Assembly: GCA_038502055.1 (NCBI GenBank)
Contig: JAXRKN010000039.1
Coordinates: 4,030,001 to 4,094,000, forward strand
DNA: 64,000 bases
DNA from: Tanytarsus gracilentus
Lineage: Eukaryota > Arthropoda > Insecta > Diptera > Chironomidae
Reading direction: 5' to 3'
Positions within the stretch are counted from its first letter, which is position 1; each line of letters begins with the position of its first letter. The position numbers were made by a program, and so were the translations under genes. Of this stretch, positions 1 through 12,700 are shown piece by piece. The notes beneath the pieces are model-generated. The model ran no database searches, had not been told where the DNA came from, and saw only the letters and a program-made list of their open reading frames with translations.

Positions 1-69
1 TATGTTCCATTTTCACTGTTTTCCATTTGTTTTGTTTTCCAATGTGTATATTTTTCTTTTGGCTCAATT

Positions 70-470
70 GTTACATTTCCCATTGTGTTTCATTTTCCAC
101 CATGTTCCATTTTCCATTGTGTTCCATTTTCCATTATCACCATTTTCCATTGTGTTCCATTTTCCATCATGTTCCATTTTCCATCATGTTCCATTTTCCA
201 CCATGTTTCATTTTCCACAGTGTTCCATTCTCCACCATGTTCCATTTTCCACTATGTTCCATTTTCCACTATGTTTCATTTTCCACAGTGTTCCATTTTC
301 CACTGTGTTCCACTTTCCACTGTGTTCCACTTTCCACTGTGTTCCACTTTCCACTGTGTTTCATTTTCCACAGTGTTTCATTTTCCACAGTGTTCCATTT
401 TCTACTGTGTTCCACTTTCCACTGTGTTTCATTTTCCACAATGTTCCATTTCCACAGTGTTCCATTTTCA
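70..470. repeat. 17-bp minisatellite, about 23 units
   Basis: A pyrimidine-rich unit, GTTCCATTTTCCACTGT with variants ending CCACCAT, CCACAGT or CCACTAT, repeats head to tail with almost no spacing change. One late unit has lost a base. Sequence before position 70 is a more degenerate form of the same pattern, so the array may begin outside the window. Because 17 is not a multiple of three and the unit has no stop codon, all three plus-strand frames and one minus frame stay open for several hundred bases. The long ORFs here are artefacts of the repeat, not genes. The array ends exactly where a dispersed repeat begins. Confidence 0.95.
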
Positions 471-477
471 GATCCAT

Positions 478-757
478 GCCAATCGATTCCTGGTCCAATC
501 CCGAGTTCAACGATACCCATGAAGCCATATAAGAGAAAATTTGTATGAAAAATGGACATTATGGCGGTCCATGGCACGACCTGTGGTCATGACCCAAAAA
601 ATTCTTAAAATGGGCTAATAGAGACCCCAAGACCTATCATCTGGCGAAAACCCGAAGTCTCTAGCTGGTCCAGGGGCCGAGATCTCACTGGAACAGACAG
701 ACAGACAGACGGAATCACGAGCATATAAGCGTTACCACACTTTGTGTGGGTTACGCT
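478..757 (+). repeat. Dispersed repeat, copy 1 (element D1)
   Basis: This block matches the reverse complement of about 26405-26660 over nearly its whole length. Shared stretches include TCATGACCCAAAAA and GAGTTCAACGA. The match is clear but diverged, with many substitutions and small indels. It carries a (CAGA)n tract at 694-710 and ends in an imperfect hairpin at about 729-756 with the loop region CCACACTTTGTGTGG. It has no convincing coding content; the short minus-strand ORF through it is weakly conserved in copy 2 but runs into the minisatellite. A non-autonomous retroelement tail is possible. The family name is not known to me. Confidence 0.85.
694..710. repeat. (CAGA)n microsatellite inside D1
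   Basis: Just over four tandem CAGA units occur near the 3' part of the dispersed repeat. The corresponding place in copy 2 is degraded, so the tract either expanded in copy 1 or eroded in copy 2. Confidence 0.85.
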
Positions 758-2553
758 AAAAAGGGATTTCGGGATGTCCCATTAAATTCACATTTCTCTC
801 ATCTTTATCGCCAAGTAGGTGTGAGTCAATCCGCAACTGCCACAAAAAAGAGCTTTGTACATTAACTCAAGCACGTGCTATCTTTTATTTATTCATTGTC
901 TCTTATTTGCGTGCACAAAAGGTTAAAATCGGTAGGAATTACTTACACTTGCGGTTTTTCACATGAACTGCTCAACACACGTGCACATGATGGCTTAAAG
1001 GAAAAATTATACTCGTGTGAATAATGAGGGAAAAATTCTCCAGCTTAAATTTATGGTTGATAGAATTAAATTATCTTTTTTTTCTATTAGCATAAGGGAA
1101 ATAAATTTTTCATCCTTTCTTTTATTGAGCTATAAATTCCTCTTCTTGTATGAAGCATTCCAGCTGTGATTTTACTTCGTTTAGAAAAGAATTTACGAGC
1201 CATGAAAAAAAATTAATTTTATGTCAAAGTTTTAATTTAAAAAAATAATTAAATCTTAAAGAATTTCAAAATTTAAGCTTAGGGTTTTAGAAACTAAACG
1301 AATTGTTGATGTATGAGAAAGCTTTTTAACATGTTTAAATAAACAATAAGGAAAAAGGGTGACTGTGAGCCTACATCTGAATATTTATCTAAGCAGCAAT
1401 GTGTGAAAGGCACAACTCAACCACCTACTGCTAGAGTTCCACTGGAATTCGTAATAAATCATTTCAAATGCAAACTCCATCACAATAGTTTTGGGTCTAA
1501 TCTGAAGTGTCTGTGAATATGTGATTTTTTTATTTGGGTAAAGCTTTACCTGTTCATGGTCGGTCTCTGATTTACTAGACATGAGAATCTGCTTCATTAT
1601 AATATGAGGAGGGATAAGAAAGAACATTTTTGCGTAAGGCAGGAAAAAAGTTCTGTTGTCAGTTTAGTCAGTAGGCATGTGGAGAGTCGAGTGAAAGAGA
1701 GATAAGGATGAATATCAAAATAATATTTTCGAAAGACTGGAAATTAGTTTAGATTGACTGTATAAAATATTTTCAAGAAATTAAAAATTTTAATTTTAAA
1801 AAATTTCTAAGATTTGATGTCAAAAATTATTTTGTTAAAAAATTTCAAATAAAAAATATTTTTCAATAAATTCCCCTTTAAAATGTCCACTCCTTTCCAC
1901 ATGCCTTAAAGAGTATCATCTCTCACTCTTTATCATGACTCTTATCTTCTCTTAAATGTGATTCAGGAAAAAATATGTGAAGCTTTATGAATGTGAATGA
2001 ATGGCTTGTAAAGCTCATAAGGGAAAAATTATGATTTTGAAGGAGGATTGCTTTGAAAATTTATATAAATTGACTAAAATCTTTCCCTCTCTCTATTTCG
2101 AAGATTTTTAGATGCTTTCTTAAGTAAGTAAAAGAACGTAGAATATTTTGTTGAGCTGTAAGCACATGTAAAGTTTTTAGAAGGGATGAAAATTTAAAAA
2201 GTCTTAAAATTTATTAAAAATTTATTTTATTTTAGATTGAAATTATTTCTTAACGCACAAAAAATTTTAATTAAATTTTCAGTCCCTTGCATCACCACAT
2301 CCTCAATACTCATTTCATTGCGAAAGTCCTTTGGGTGGTAAATTTTATTTTTTCCCCACTGCGTCACTAGAAAAGGTATAGAGAAATTTTTTTATTCTCC
2401 GAAAAAGGGACACAAAAAGTGCCTTTTGATCTTTGCGGTGAATCTATCGTCATTGAGAATGTTTGTTCAGCGGAGGACTTATACTCGGGTAAAGAAGCTT
2501 TTATGACCTTTTTTTTCGATCGCAAATTTCTTAACGGATATCAAAATCCTTCT
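758..2553. other. Non-coding intergenic stretch
   Basis: AT-rich sequence with homopolymer runs and no ORF that looks like protein. An 80-codon minus-strand ORF around 1385-1627 has no splice or homology support. The only functional signal I see is the probable polyadenylation signal of the pyruvate-kinase-like gene near the right end. Confidence 0.6.
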
Positions 2554-2559
2554 TTTATT
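2554..2559 (-). promoter_or_regulatory. Probable poly(A) signal, pyruvate-kinase-like gene
   Basis: A canonical AATAAA on the minus strand lies about 114 nt downstream of the stop codon. A weaker AATAAG is closer to the stop. The assignment rests on position and motif only. Confidence 0.45.
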
Positions 2560-2672
2560 TCCTCATGAATGCATTCGAGATTCGGACAATTTCTTTCGAA
2601 CCGCAATTTTGGCTTTTGCAAAAAGGCTTATTGAAAAAAAATGAAAGTGTGTGTGAATGAGTTGGGATTGAC

Positions 2673-4457
2673 TTAAGCTGAAAAGGTTTGCGGTTTGCTG
2701 TCGTATTGAATGTATTCGACTCGTGAATAATTTTCGGTTAAAATAACGACGGTGTCACCACATTTTAAGAGTCCTCGAAGTTTTGCAAACTCCACGCCGA
2801 AATTTACTTTTGAGTCGTCTGAAATTTCAAATTATTAGATTAAATTAATTTAAATCACAAAAGGGTCTTTACTCTCTCAAAGTTCACGTGAAGTTTATTC
2901 GAATAGAGTCGACATGCTCTTTGAAAGAATCTCAAGAAAAACTAAAAACTTTTTTCGTTCATCAACTGAGAAGAAATCGAAATAAAAAAGGGAAATTTCC
3001 TCTAACAAATAAAAATCATTTAATGTAACCAAAAAGAGGAATTTTCCCCTCAGCTAAAAACTCTCGTAGAATTTCTTAGTAAGCACTTACCAGATACTCT
3101 CTTATCTGAAGCATTGTGTAAATACAGTGAAATAAATCCATTGAGAATGTTGAGTTGTCGTGCAATTCTAGCACTCTTGATAATTGGAATGACGACACAT
3201 TTCGGTGAATGAAAGTAAACTCCATGAGCGAGTAAATCATTTTCTGACAAGATAAAAATTGCAGCTGCATTCGTTGTGAGTGAAGTTGTGACAGCGCACG
3301 ATGCTAAGACAACAAGTTGATCGTGATAATGGAGACAAAATTCGTCTGTTTGGTTGCAAAATTCCTCACGGGATGTTGCAATAACTGAACTTATTTCATT
3401 CAATCTTGCTGCAGTCTCGAGTTGTGGCGCGTCTCGTGCTATCATAATCCCATCGCCCGAGGACATGAGCCAATTTATCACTTCACACTCGTCGCTATAC
3501 TCGAGAGGACTTTCGAGTGCAATAAACATGACTTTCATATTGACTTTGCACATGCTTAGAATCATTCGATACATGAACGGAATTACATTTGTCTCGATCT
3601 CGATGGTGGGCGCAAAAACTATGCCATCCGATTCGTGTATGATCTCACCTGTAAAGGAATTTCTAGAGTGAATTCTTGCACGTTCTTATCTCACCAATCT
3701 CATCAACCGCATATCGATTTTGAATTTTCGCAAGCACCTTCACGTTTCCATCGAGATGTGATTTTATTTGCTTTATTGTTAATCCACAATGTGCATGAGA
3801 TGCCAAAATAAAATCCACCTCGTTATCGACTGCAAATTTCAAATCGCTCAAGTCGTTATCGGGAATTGGCTTTAAATTGAGAAATTTGAATATGTCGGGA
3901 AAGAAAATTTCTTGATTCACTTTTAATTCGCCGCTGCCTTCGATGACGGCCGCGAAGAAATTGTTGCCCATTAAATCGGTAACTTTAAGGATGATTTTAC
4001 CGTGATCGACGAGAATTTTATGGCCTAAAATTCATTGATTTAGAATTAATTCAGGGAATAATTTAATTTTACCTTTTTTCAAAAATTTTCCAATCAAATT
4101 GTAGGGAAGGTATGCCAAGTCGACCGGAGGGAAATCTTCAAACTTTGGATCACAAGAAAATTTCAAGCCTGATTCGCCTTCGGTCACTATTCGATTGAAA
4201 TTTTCTCCAATTTTTGCAATTCTCATTTCAGGTCCACGAAGATCCATAGCTATTGCCACCGGCTGATAGTATTGAGTTCGTTTCGAGACACAGTCAGCTG
4301 CATGTCGAATATTTTCAATGAGTTTTAGATTATTTTCTCGATTGCCATGCGACAAATTTATGCGAGCCACAGTCATGCCTTTATAAATCAATCGCTCGAC
4401 TCGTGCCACGCTGGCATTCGATGGATTTATTGTGCAAATGAAATTTGTACGCTTCAT
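2673..4457 (-). CDS. Divergent pyruvate-kinase-like protein, probable pseudoenzyme
   Basis: Four minus-strand exons: 4457-4073, 4024-3695, 3648-3091 and 2818-2673. All introns are GT-AG and all junctions are phase 1. Together they give 472 residues plus TAA, close to the usual pyruvate kinase length. Recognisable family landmarks in order are TNFICTI (4-10), VARINLSHG (30-38), MDLRGPEMR (71-79), KILVDHGKI in the B domain (from 131), AKIQNRYAVDEI (227-238), ESDGIVFAP (244-252), SGDGIMIAR, and a C-terminal VNFGVEFAKLRGLLKCGDTV. Pyruvate kinase normally converts phosphoenolpyruvate and ADP to pyruvate and ATP in the cytosol. Here the ARGDLG aspartate is replaced, KIEN reads KIQN, DTKGPE reads DLRGPE, and the TQMLESM loop is lost, so catalysis is doubtful. 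The arginine, asparagine and serine of the R-x-N-x-S motif remain. The reading frame is intact, so this is not simply a decayed copy. The start begins almost at the first conserved strand; an upstream exon spliced near 4480 cannot be excluded. Confidence 0.9.
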
Positions 4458-5650
4458 ATTTTGAAAATTTAGAGGGCTTCTAAGATAAATTTTTTGATCA
4501 TATGAGAAAATACGACGTAAAATTTATGTTTTTCTCGAAAATCGAATTTCCATAATTTAATTTTCTTTGTAACCTACTTTCACTCTTCTCTCGACACTTT
4601 TTGAAATGTGAAGTTCATTATCTTGCGCTCATGATGCGTGAATTAAAATGATTTCTTCCTCATTATTCGACATCCATCTCAATGGCTGTGTCGATGATGT
4701 CAATCCATGTTAAGAAAGAGGAGAATGTCAGGTGTATTTTTCATTATGTATGTACGTATTTTCTGTGCAGGCATTTTTAGTAGGTGTAATATCAATAAAA
4801 TAAAATTGTAATGCGTGCAAAATGTTGAAAACATGTCGCAATTTATTCTATACACAAACTGACTCGAAAAGACTTTACAAATTTTATACCAGGGTATATA
4901 ATTATATCATCGTTTCACATCTAAAACACTCTAGCTAAGCAATGGAGGGGAGAACGTTGCAAAGTTAAGGCAGAGAGTGGGAAATTTTAATATTTTTTAT
5001 TAGAAATTTTTCCGAAAATATTTAAAAATTTCCATCCCTTGTTATTTCCAGCAGTCATTCGGTTTAACATCGCTTTTCGAGAGTCACTTTCTCGTGCAAA
5101 ACTTTCTCATGCACGCTTGGAGAAGAAAATTCCAAGGAAAATTACACGTTTAAAGTTCATCCGTAAAATGATCATGCAAAGCTCCATGTAATTTATTAAA
5201 CGAAAATTGTGCGGGCTAAAACTTTAAATTCAGACTTAAAAGGAGGTTTATTTTAATTAATAGTGACATACATAAGCGACAATATTGAGCTCTTAATTTT
5301 ATCTTTTTTAAATTTGCAAGCAAAAAATTTTTTAAAAATTCTTCTGAGTTAAATTAAAACTGACAAAACGTAATTAATTTATGTCTAACGCTTGTTTTTA
5401 TTTTGATAAATTTTTAACTTCACGTCACATCCAAGAGAAGTTAATTAATTTTCAATTTTTGCCTCAGAAAGAAATTAATCAACTTTAACTCACGTTCATG
5501 TATGTTTTTATATATGTCAAAATAATTTTACAATGTCGTAAAATATAATGGAAATTTATGTTTTGAAACTTTATGTGTTTGTACTGTAAACCTTGACGAA
5601 TATCGTTGACAGAATCAACGCTAATTAACGTTGCAATTCAATTATTTAAA
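4458..5650. other. Non-coding region upstream of the pyruvate-kinase-like gene
   Basis: This should contain the promoter and 5' UTR of the pyruvate-kinase-like gene, but I recognise no convincing TATA, initiator or upstream coding exon. The rest is AT-rich sequence without coding signal. Confidence 0.5.
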
Positions 5651-5675
5651 AAATAATATTTTAAAATAAATTTAG
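5651..5675. repeat. Left 25-bp target-site duplication
   Basis: Identical over 25 bases to 6700-6724, with different bases on both sides. It begins AAATAATATTTTAAAA and ends AAATTTAG. It marks the left edge of the retroelement-like insert. The low complexity lowers its value a little, but an exact 25-base match bracketing a compositionally distinct insert is unlikely by chance. Confidence 0.8.
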
Positions 5676-6699
5676 GAGATCGAAGTGTGCGTTGAAAAAG
5701 TGAGTTGCAAAAATTATTTGCTCCGGTGATTAATTGGGTTTTGGCAGTGCTAGAGTAGGTAAAAGTGGCTAGTTAGTTAGATTAGGACAGGTAGAGATAG
5801 AAAATGATCGAGTACACTCAATTTGGAAGGAAGGAAGTCTGTTTTGGAAAAATTGTCCATTGAGGATTTTTCAAGAAAACTTTCATGGGTAACTATGTAA
5901 TTTAATGAAATTTATTTTGGTAAAAGTGTGACAGGGTCCAACTGAAATCCGGATCAGTTGAGGAACGGAAGTGGAGTTATTTTGAAACAAGTTTAGGTTA
6001 AACAGGGGAAGTTTTTTTTTTTTTGTTGATGAGTGAATTGGGTAAATTTCATTTTCAAAATAAAAATGTCAGCCTGGACTTGTAATTTTGTTTGAAAGGA
6101 TATTTATAGATAGGAGTTAAGGGATTTGCACACTTCGATCTCGAGGGAGGGTTTGTGTTTGTGATCGTTCTAAAATGGACAACGGACATATATTTTGACT
6201 CGACACACCAACTGTGTACACTAGTCTCAGTTGAGGAAGGTAGTGGTGGAATCACGGCTTTTATCTAAGTGATTTGAGACAAATAAAATGTTGATTTGGT
6301 TTTGATTAGTTGGAAACTGTAATATCTGCTCAGTAAACAAGACTGTTCTTAACCGTAGTTTCACTAGAAACTACAAACAAAAAATCATTCGAAAACAAAA
6401 ACTTACAAAAAAAACACTAACACACTAACATTGCCGTAAAGGTATTTTAAAATGCCCTATTAACCAAAGCCGATGATAGAGGGTGTTTGCCCGGCATCGG
6501 TTCTCACTAATGATTATCTAATTGTATTTACTCCAGTCAGGGGTGTGTTCGTACCTGTGGTTCGTATCGACTGTAGATACTTGCCTAAGTAGCCCACTAG
6601 GCTTCGCTTTTCTGAGGAATCGCGGGTCAATCATGTGAGGTTGCGTCGGACGTCTTCCTACTTCGGTAGTGGCTACCTGACTGTTATCTAATCTAATCT
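5676..6699 (+). mobile_element. Non-coding retroposon-like insert, about 1 kb
   Basis: The insert lies between exact 25-bp direct repeats and ends at its right side in tandem ATCTA units (TATCTAATCTAATCTA). Long duplications of variable length plus a short tandem tail are typical of target-primed (LINE-type) retrotransposition. No plus-strand ORF worth reporting is present, so it would be a 5'-truncated LINE 3' end or a SINE-like element rather than an active copy. The last 260 bases or so are clearly more GC-rich than the surroundings and rich in stem-forming pairs: CCGATG with CATCGG (about 6472-6502), and a perfect 8-bp stem GTAGTTTC/GAAACTAC at 6355-6374. The duplications are identical, which suggests a fairly recent insertion. 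Confidence 0.7.
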
Positions 6700-6724
6700 A
6701 AATAATATTTTAAAATAAATTTAG
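6700..6724. repeat. Right 25-bp target-site duplication
   Basis: Exact partner of 5651-5675, directly following the ATCTA tandem tail. Confidence 0.8.
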
Positions 6725-9700
6725 CAAAATCCAACGTGAGATTTAATTTTTATTCAGTTTAATTGAAAATTTTTTAATTTCCCTCAAAATCTCTTGATGA
6801 TAAAATGCAATTAAATTTTTGTGGAATTAAAAAACTTTTCATAGCCGAAAAAAGCTTTTTTCGTTCAACTAATTAAAAAAATTTCTCGGTTGTTACAAGG
6901 CTGTTAAACAAATTTTCTTCTTAACGGTTATGTTAGAATCTAACAAATTAATTAGAATTACACCCACATGTGCTTCTGCTCTCCGAGTGTGTGCTAATAT
7001 TTGCAAACAGATTGTACAAAAATAAATTTCACTTCCTCAACGCAGTGCGATATGTGATACAAACGTTGCATGCCGTTCGTCGTGTTAATTAAAATGAAAG
7101 TTATGAGGTGACAATGAAGCATGTGCGCAACAAATGAGCGGCAGTTAATGAAATTGATGGAGAAATGTCGAAGTTGCGACCGAATCGTGTTGATACTCGA
7201 AATTAATTACTGTCTGATGAGTGAATAATTACCGTGAGATGGTCAATTGTTTGAGGCACTTAATCAAGTGATGGTATTTGACTCCAAATTGAAATTATAT
7301 TGATTTTGGTAATAAAGAATTTTATGAAAGCTACTTAACATAAAACGTCATAATGCATTGTGACGTCATTAAGTGTCGATAAAAATTATTATGATCCAGG
7401 AAGGTGTAAAATTGATTAAAATTGAACATATCATGGCTTCTCATGCAATATTTAATCGCATTAAATTTAATTAAAGTTATTAAATTTGTGAAGAATTTTT
7501 TTAATGTATCATTAAACTGAATGGAATTTTTTAATGATTTGTTCAATTTTAATTAAAAGTTTACGGATTAATTTTTTTGTGAAATTGAGTAAATAAATTT
7601 AATTTTTTACTGCAATCTAAATTTATTGTTTAAACGTGTTTGAATAAAAATCAATGCAAACTCATAAATTTCATGTCAATGCATATAAATTTTCCATTCG
7701 AAAAAGTAAACACATGCACTCTACAGTTTGTGTTTTTTTCTGATATTGAAAGGTTGGCATGAAATTAAGCACTTTAAATAAATGCACATCAAACATGACT
7801 ACAGTACAAAATCCTCTGCCATAATCTCCACAATGTGCTGAATTCTGTATGTTGAAAGTAAAGTGAAGAGTGCTGAGTATTGTGATCTAATCTTTTTCCT
7901 TTTTATCTAGAGAGTTGAACTCTTGATTTTTATATTTTTATAAAATAAAATTTATTTTAAATTCAGTGTGCTTTCCCTGTAACTCAAATAAGATTTCCAT
8001 TCATGTTTCAAGACACTTATTGTCATCATCACATTTCAACAGTCAGATAGAAATGATTGGGATATAAGCTGATGTAATTTATAGATTTCTCTCTTACATC
8101 AGACGAATATGGTACCGACTTGGATTCTCATCCATGTCGCTTCTACTTGGACTAATAGTGAAAGGGAGATGTGCCATGTGACACAAATTCAATAATTTCA
8201 TGCCCCACTTACTTTCGTCTTGGGAAAAGAGACCAAATTCCATTTTGAAATGTTATCGATATGCGAGGGGTGGAAATTTTATTTTATTTATCAAAAATAA
8301 TATTTTTATATCATTGAGAAAAATATAAATTAAATTCAATTTTTTAAAATTTCCCTTGATATTTCACTGAATTTTTCTTTGCATGTTCAACCATGTTTGC
8401 AAAATAGTTGATTTAAGAAAAGGGACATACTTGTAACTTTTCCTCATCTTATTCCCATGAAGCTAGATTTACATTTGAGTACACAATCGAATTTTGTTCC
8501 TCATGCAAGCTTGAAGATAACAATTTAAGTGCAGAATTTCTATCGATCTCTAAAAAAACTCTTAAACGAACACACTTGAAAAATTAAATTTCTCTTTTCC
8601 ACTTGAGATAACCGAGTTGAGTTTCCTCTCTTGGTCTTTTTTTCTGATAAATAAAGAGCAGTGAAAAGATTTTAAAAAGGAGTGGACATTCAATTTTTTT
8701 ATATAATATTTGTTTTATTAATTCCAAGGGGTGAAAACTCAGCATAATCAGCATTCACAGAAATTTTAGAATCAATTGCTTAAACTCACGAAATTATGGA
8801 TTTTAATCACGAAGTTGAGATATATCATTAATTTTAAAAATGAAGTAGGCTATGAAAAGTTATAAATAATATCTCAAATTAAAGCTTAGAGACAAAGTGA
8901 CAATTTAAAGATGTAAAATTATATTTTCAAAGCTTTTAAATTAATCATATTGCCAATATTCGTTTAAAATAACGGAAAACTCAGGAAATCAGGAAAAAGT
9001 ACCCTAACTTGGATCAAAAAAAATTAAAAGTGTCCATTCATTGTTTTTGTCTATCGTCCCCTGGTCTGACATGTCGAAAACCATTGAAGCAGAACGAATG
9101 AATACTGAATGATGATAATGTGAACAACACATACGGAAGAGAGATATCGAAAGCCATATCAATGGTACGGAAAAATTTAATAAAATCATCCACTTTAATT
9201 TAAAATTATTGACTCGATCGGATTATTCGTTTCAACAATAAATTTTTGGAAAATTCAATTAAGCACACTTTATTCTCTTTCAGATCATTTTTCATATTTT
9301 ATGCTATGATCAATTTCAATATGATTCAATGTAGCGGAAATTTTGAGAGAGAGCAACTTTTTTGATCGAATAATTGTGAGCGGAAAATTTTGATGAGCAT
9401 TAATTTCTGTATAAATGAATAAGCGAGGGAGAGAATGATTTTCAAAACGTGGTAAGTAAATTTTACATTACACGTGTATTATTCTTTCCGACACATTTAA
9501 AATGCATTCCCGCATTTGTACTTCATGATGACACTAATGCAAATGCTTGTGTTTATCCCAAAGGAAAATATAAATATGTGAGTGGAAATACACGAGCGAC
9601 GCCATATTATAAAATCCTCATCGACCGCCAAGCTAATTAAAATCTCATGAATTATGAAACAAATGGCATGTGTGAGTTATGCTGTACACATTAAAATATA

Positions 9701-12700
9701 TGTAGTTTATGCTAATTATCAATTAATAGTGAAAAGAGTCGTTTGGAATTTTCAGTGATTCCATTATAATGGTCAAGTTTGTGATGAGTTGCGTGGCGAG
9801 AATTTGCGAATAATTGAATAATAGAAACTGGTAATTGTGATGTTTCATAACATGAAGCTTTGATTTGTGAGTGCGTAAATTTTCACAGAATTTATTCATT
9901 TTCAAAATGATGGATTTAAATCCTTAGAGGAGTAGAAACAGCTAAACTTTTACCTAGAATTATTAAAGTCGTAAATGAGCTCACAAAACATTTGCATCTA
10001 GGTTCTAAAACATTTTTAATAATGGAAACTCGCTTTTTATAATAAAAAGCTCATACACATATTTTTAATGAAAACAACGTTGGAAATGAATAGTTTTTTA
10101 TTTCGCATCATTATGCACGTACTGTAAAGCTTCCTTTTCAATTAGCAACAAAAGAGAAATGGAATTTTGTGCAGCTGTAGGAATAACGCATAATTTATGA
10201 ATTTCTATGGTGAGCATTGCAGTGAATTGGTGAGAAAACATTTTATATGCAAAATACAGGAGTGGACACTCATTTGTAAATTATTCAACTCGATAATTTT
10301 AGAAATTTCTCACTTCTCACTGCTTGCTTACACTTTTATGAATGCATACACTCATTAGAGTAAATGCTAGTTTAATGATTGTACAGGAAGTGTCGAGGTA
10401 ATTGTGTGGAATTGAAATGTGTATTGTGTACATACAATTGTGAGAGCTAGCGAGCCTTTTACGTTTGTAAAGTTGGGAAAATGATGTAAAATGTAGAATG
10501 AGCTCAATTTCCACTCCTAATTTCCTGTGAAAACATTTTGTGCGCTTTTTCACTTTTCAGCAAGTTCCCATCGGCGTTGTGCGTTGTTGAAATTACAGAA
10601 AATTCAACACAAAAAAAATATTTCGTAATTGTTTCACTTTATTATTCGCAAATTTAATTTTAATCTGATGACAATGTTACTCGTGTCATCTCTTTCGCGT
10701 GTTTATGTTGATTTTAAGAGCTTTTGAAAATAAAACATAAATTTTTTGGCAATGAATTCAAATTTAATTTTTTTTGTTAAAAATTTGAGAAAATTTTCAA
10801 TCTCATAAAATTTAAATTCTCAATTTTATTGTGAACAAAAATTTAATCTCGTCTAATAATCATTAAATTTAAATGTTTTCCCTAGAAAGGTGTGTAAAAC
10901 CTTACAATGGAACTACCGAAGTGAAGATAATTCGGATTTCAGACACTTAATTGCAGTGGTTTTTCGTTTGATAGTAGAGAGAGATCTGAAACCGAAACTA
11001 CCATATTAATTAAGTGCTGAAAACTCAAAGAGCTTTTTCTCATCAGTCGCTATGGCTTTTTATAGCTTTCATGATGTTTATTTTGAATGAGAGCCAAGAG
11101 AATTCTCGCTCGGTCGCAACACTCGAAAGAAAAAGTGGAGCGGAAAATTTCTGTTTTGATGTTGTTGCATTTTCGCTCATAAAAATGCTTTAAAACACGA
11201 AGCGAGAGAAAGAAAAATTTTGAATTGCAATATGAAGACATTTTATTTTATGTGAGACGCTCGACGAATCAATTCGCTCATTAAACTTTTAAAAAACATT
11301 GTTTTATACTTTTCTTTCGTGTTAAATTTAATTAACAATGAACACCTTTTGCTTGAATTTTAAACAGACATGGAGGAATTTTGTTATCATTTTGATTTTG
11401 AGAGATTTTTTAAGTAGAAAAAAATATTTTTTTAAATTTCGTTTAAAATTTGAAAAAAAAATTCTTTACCTTTTTTAATCAAATCTTTTCAACTTTCAGC
11501 CACAAGTCAAATCCAACTTTTCTTTAAAACATTTTTTAATTTCAAAAACTTCTTCTTATTTGCATCTCTCCACATTTTCGTATCTAAAAGAAGATAAAAT
11601 GTAAATTTTCCTCAAGTCTCATTTCTTTAATTTTTAATCTTTTCAAAAAGTTTTTCTCCTTTTTTATGCAACAAGATCTTTTTGCAATATATAAAGAGAG
11701 AATTCACTCTGCACTTTATATCTTTTTTAGTGTGTTGAAGAGGAGCAAAAAAGAAGAATATTAAATAAACTGCATAAAATCTTTCTCCGTGTTGCAGGCA
11801 AAAAAGAGAGGAAAAAATTAAATTAAATTAAACCTTATAACGTGGAAAGAAAGAAGCTTCTTGTTGCAAAATCAGCCACATTGTGTAGTGTGTACGTAAT
11901 GAATATTGTAATATTATAAAAGTCTTTCAACCACGACAGAATGAGATTAAAACGAAAATTTTATCTTTCAAATTTAAGCGAAAGTTTTTATAAAATATTC
12001 AATCGAAAAACATCACAAAAATTTAAACGCTTGCAGCATATAAACAAAAATATTTGATTAAATGTTGATTCCAATCGAAAAATAAATAAAATTTTCTGTT
12101 TGCTAATTTAAATTTTAAATTAAATGTTTAGGTTGCAAATTTTTCGGAAAAACCAAAATAAATTGATTGCGAAAATTTTCCTGGCAATAAATTTGCAATT
12201 GAAAATATTTTTTATGTCGAATTCGTTAACTGATAGATAATTACAAATTTATTTTTTTAGTGATAATATTTTTGTCATTAATTCAATAATAATTAACACA
12301 GAACCGCGTGTTTTGTGCTCAAATAAATTTATTATTAAAATAAATTTTCCAACCAAAATTTATTCCTTTAATTGATTTTAAATGTTTGTTTATGCGTGTT
12401 TGAATTTAGCTCATTACGTTAATTTCTTTGTTTAAATTAACAATTAGTGAATGAAGGATTCGCGCTTGAGATTTGTTTTTTGATTTACCCGAGAATTAAT
12501 TTTACAGTTTGAATTTTTTTAACTTTCTAAAAATTAACTTGATAAAAATTAATTCAATAATTTGATCTTTTTAAAATTGAAGCGATGAATAAGAAAACAA
12601 TTATTTAAAATTTAATGAAATATAAATTATGCACTTATTCACACCCTTTTCTCATTTTCTCTTCAACTTCCTGCTTAACAGCATGAAAGCTTTTCTCCAA

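Noticed and set aside
2..577. Four long overlapping ORFs of 102-176 codons with a repeating Phe-His-Pro-Cys pattern
   Set aside because: They result from the stop-free 17-bp minisatellite read in several frames on both strands. There is no start context, domain or splice support.
3354..3671. A 105-codon plus-strand ORF
   Set aside because: It lies antisense to exon 3 of the pyruvate-kinase-like gene, whose minus-strand reading has clear family similarity.
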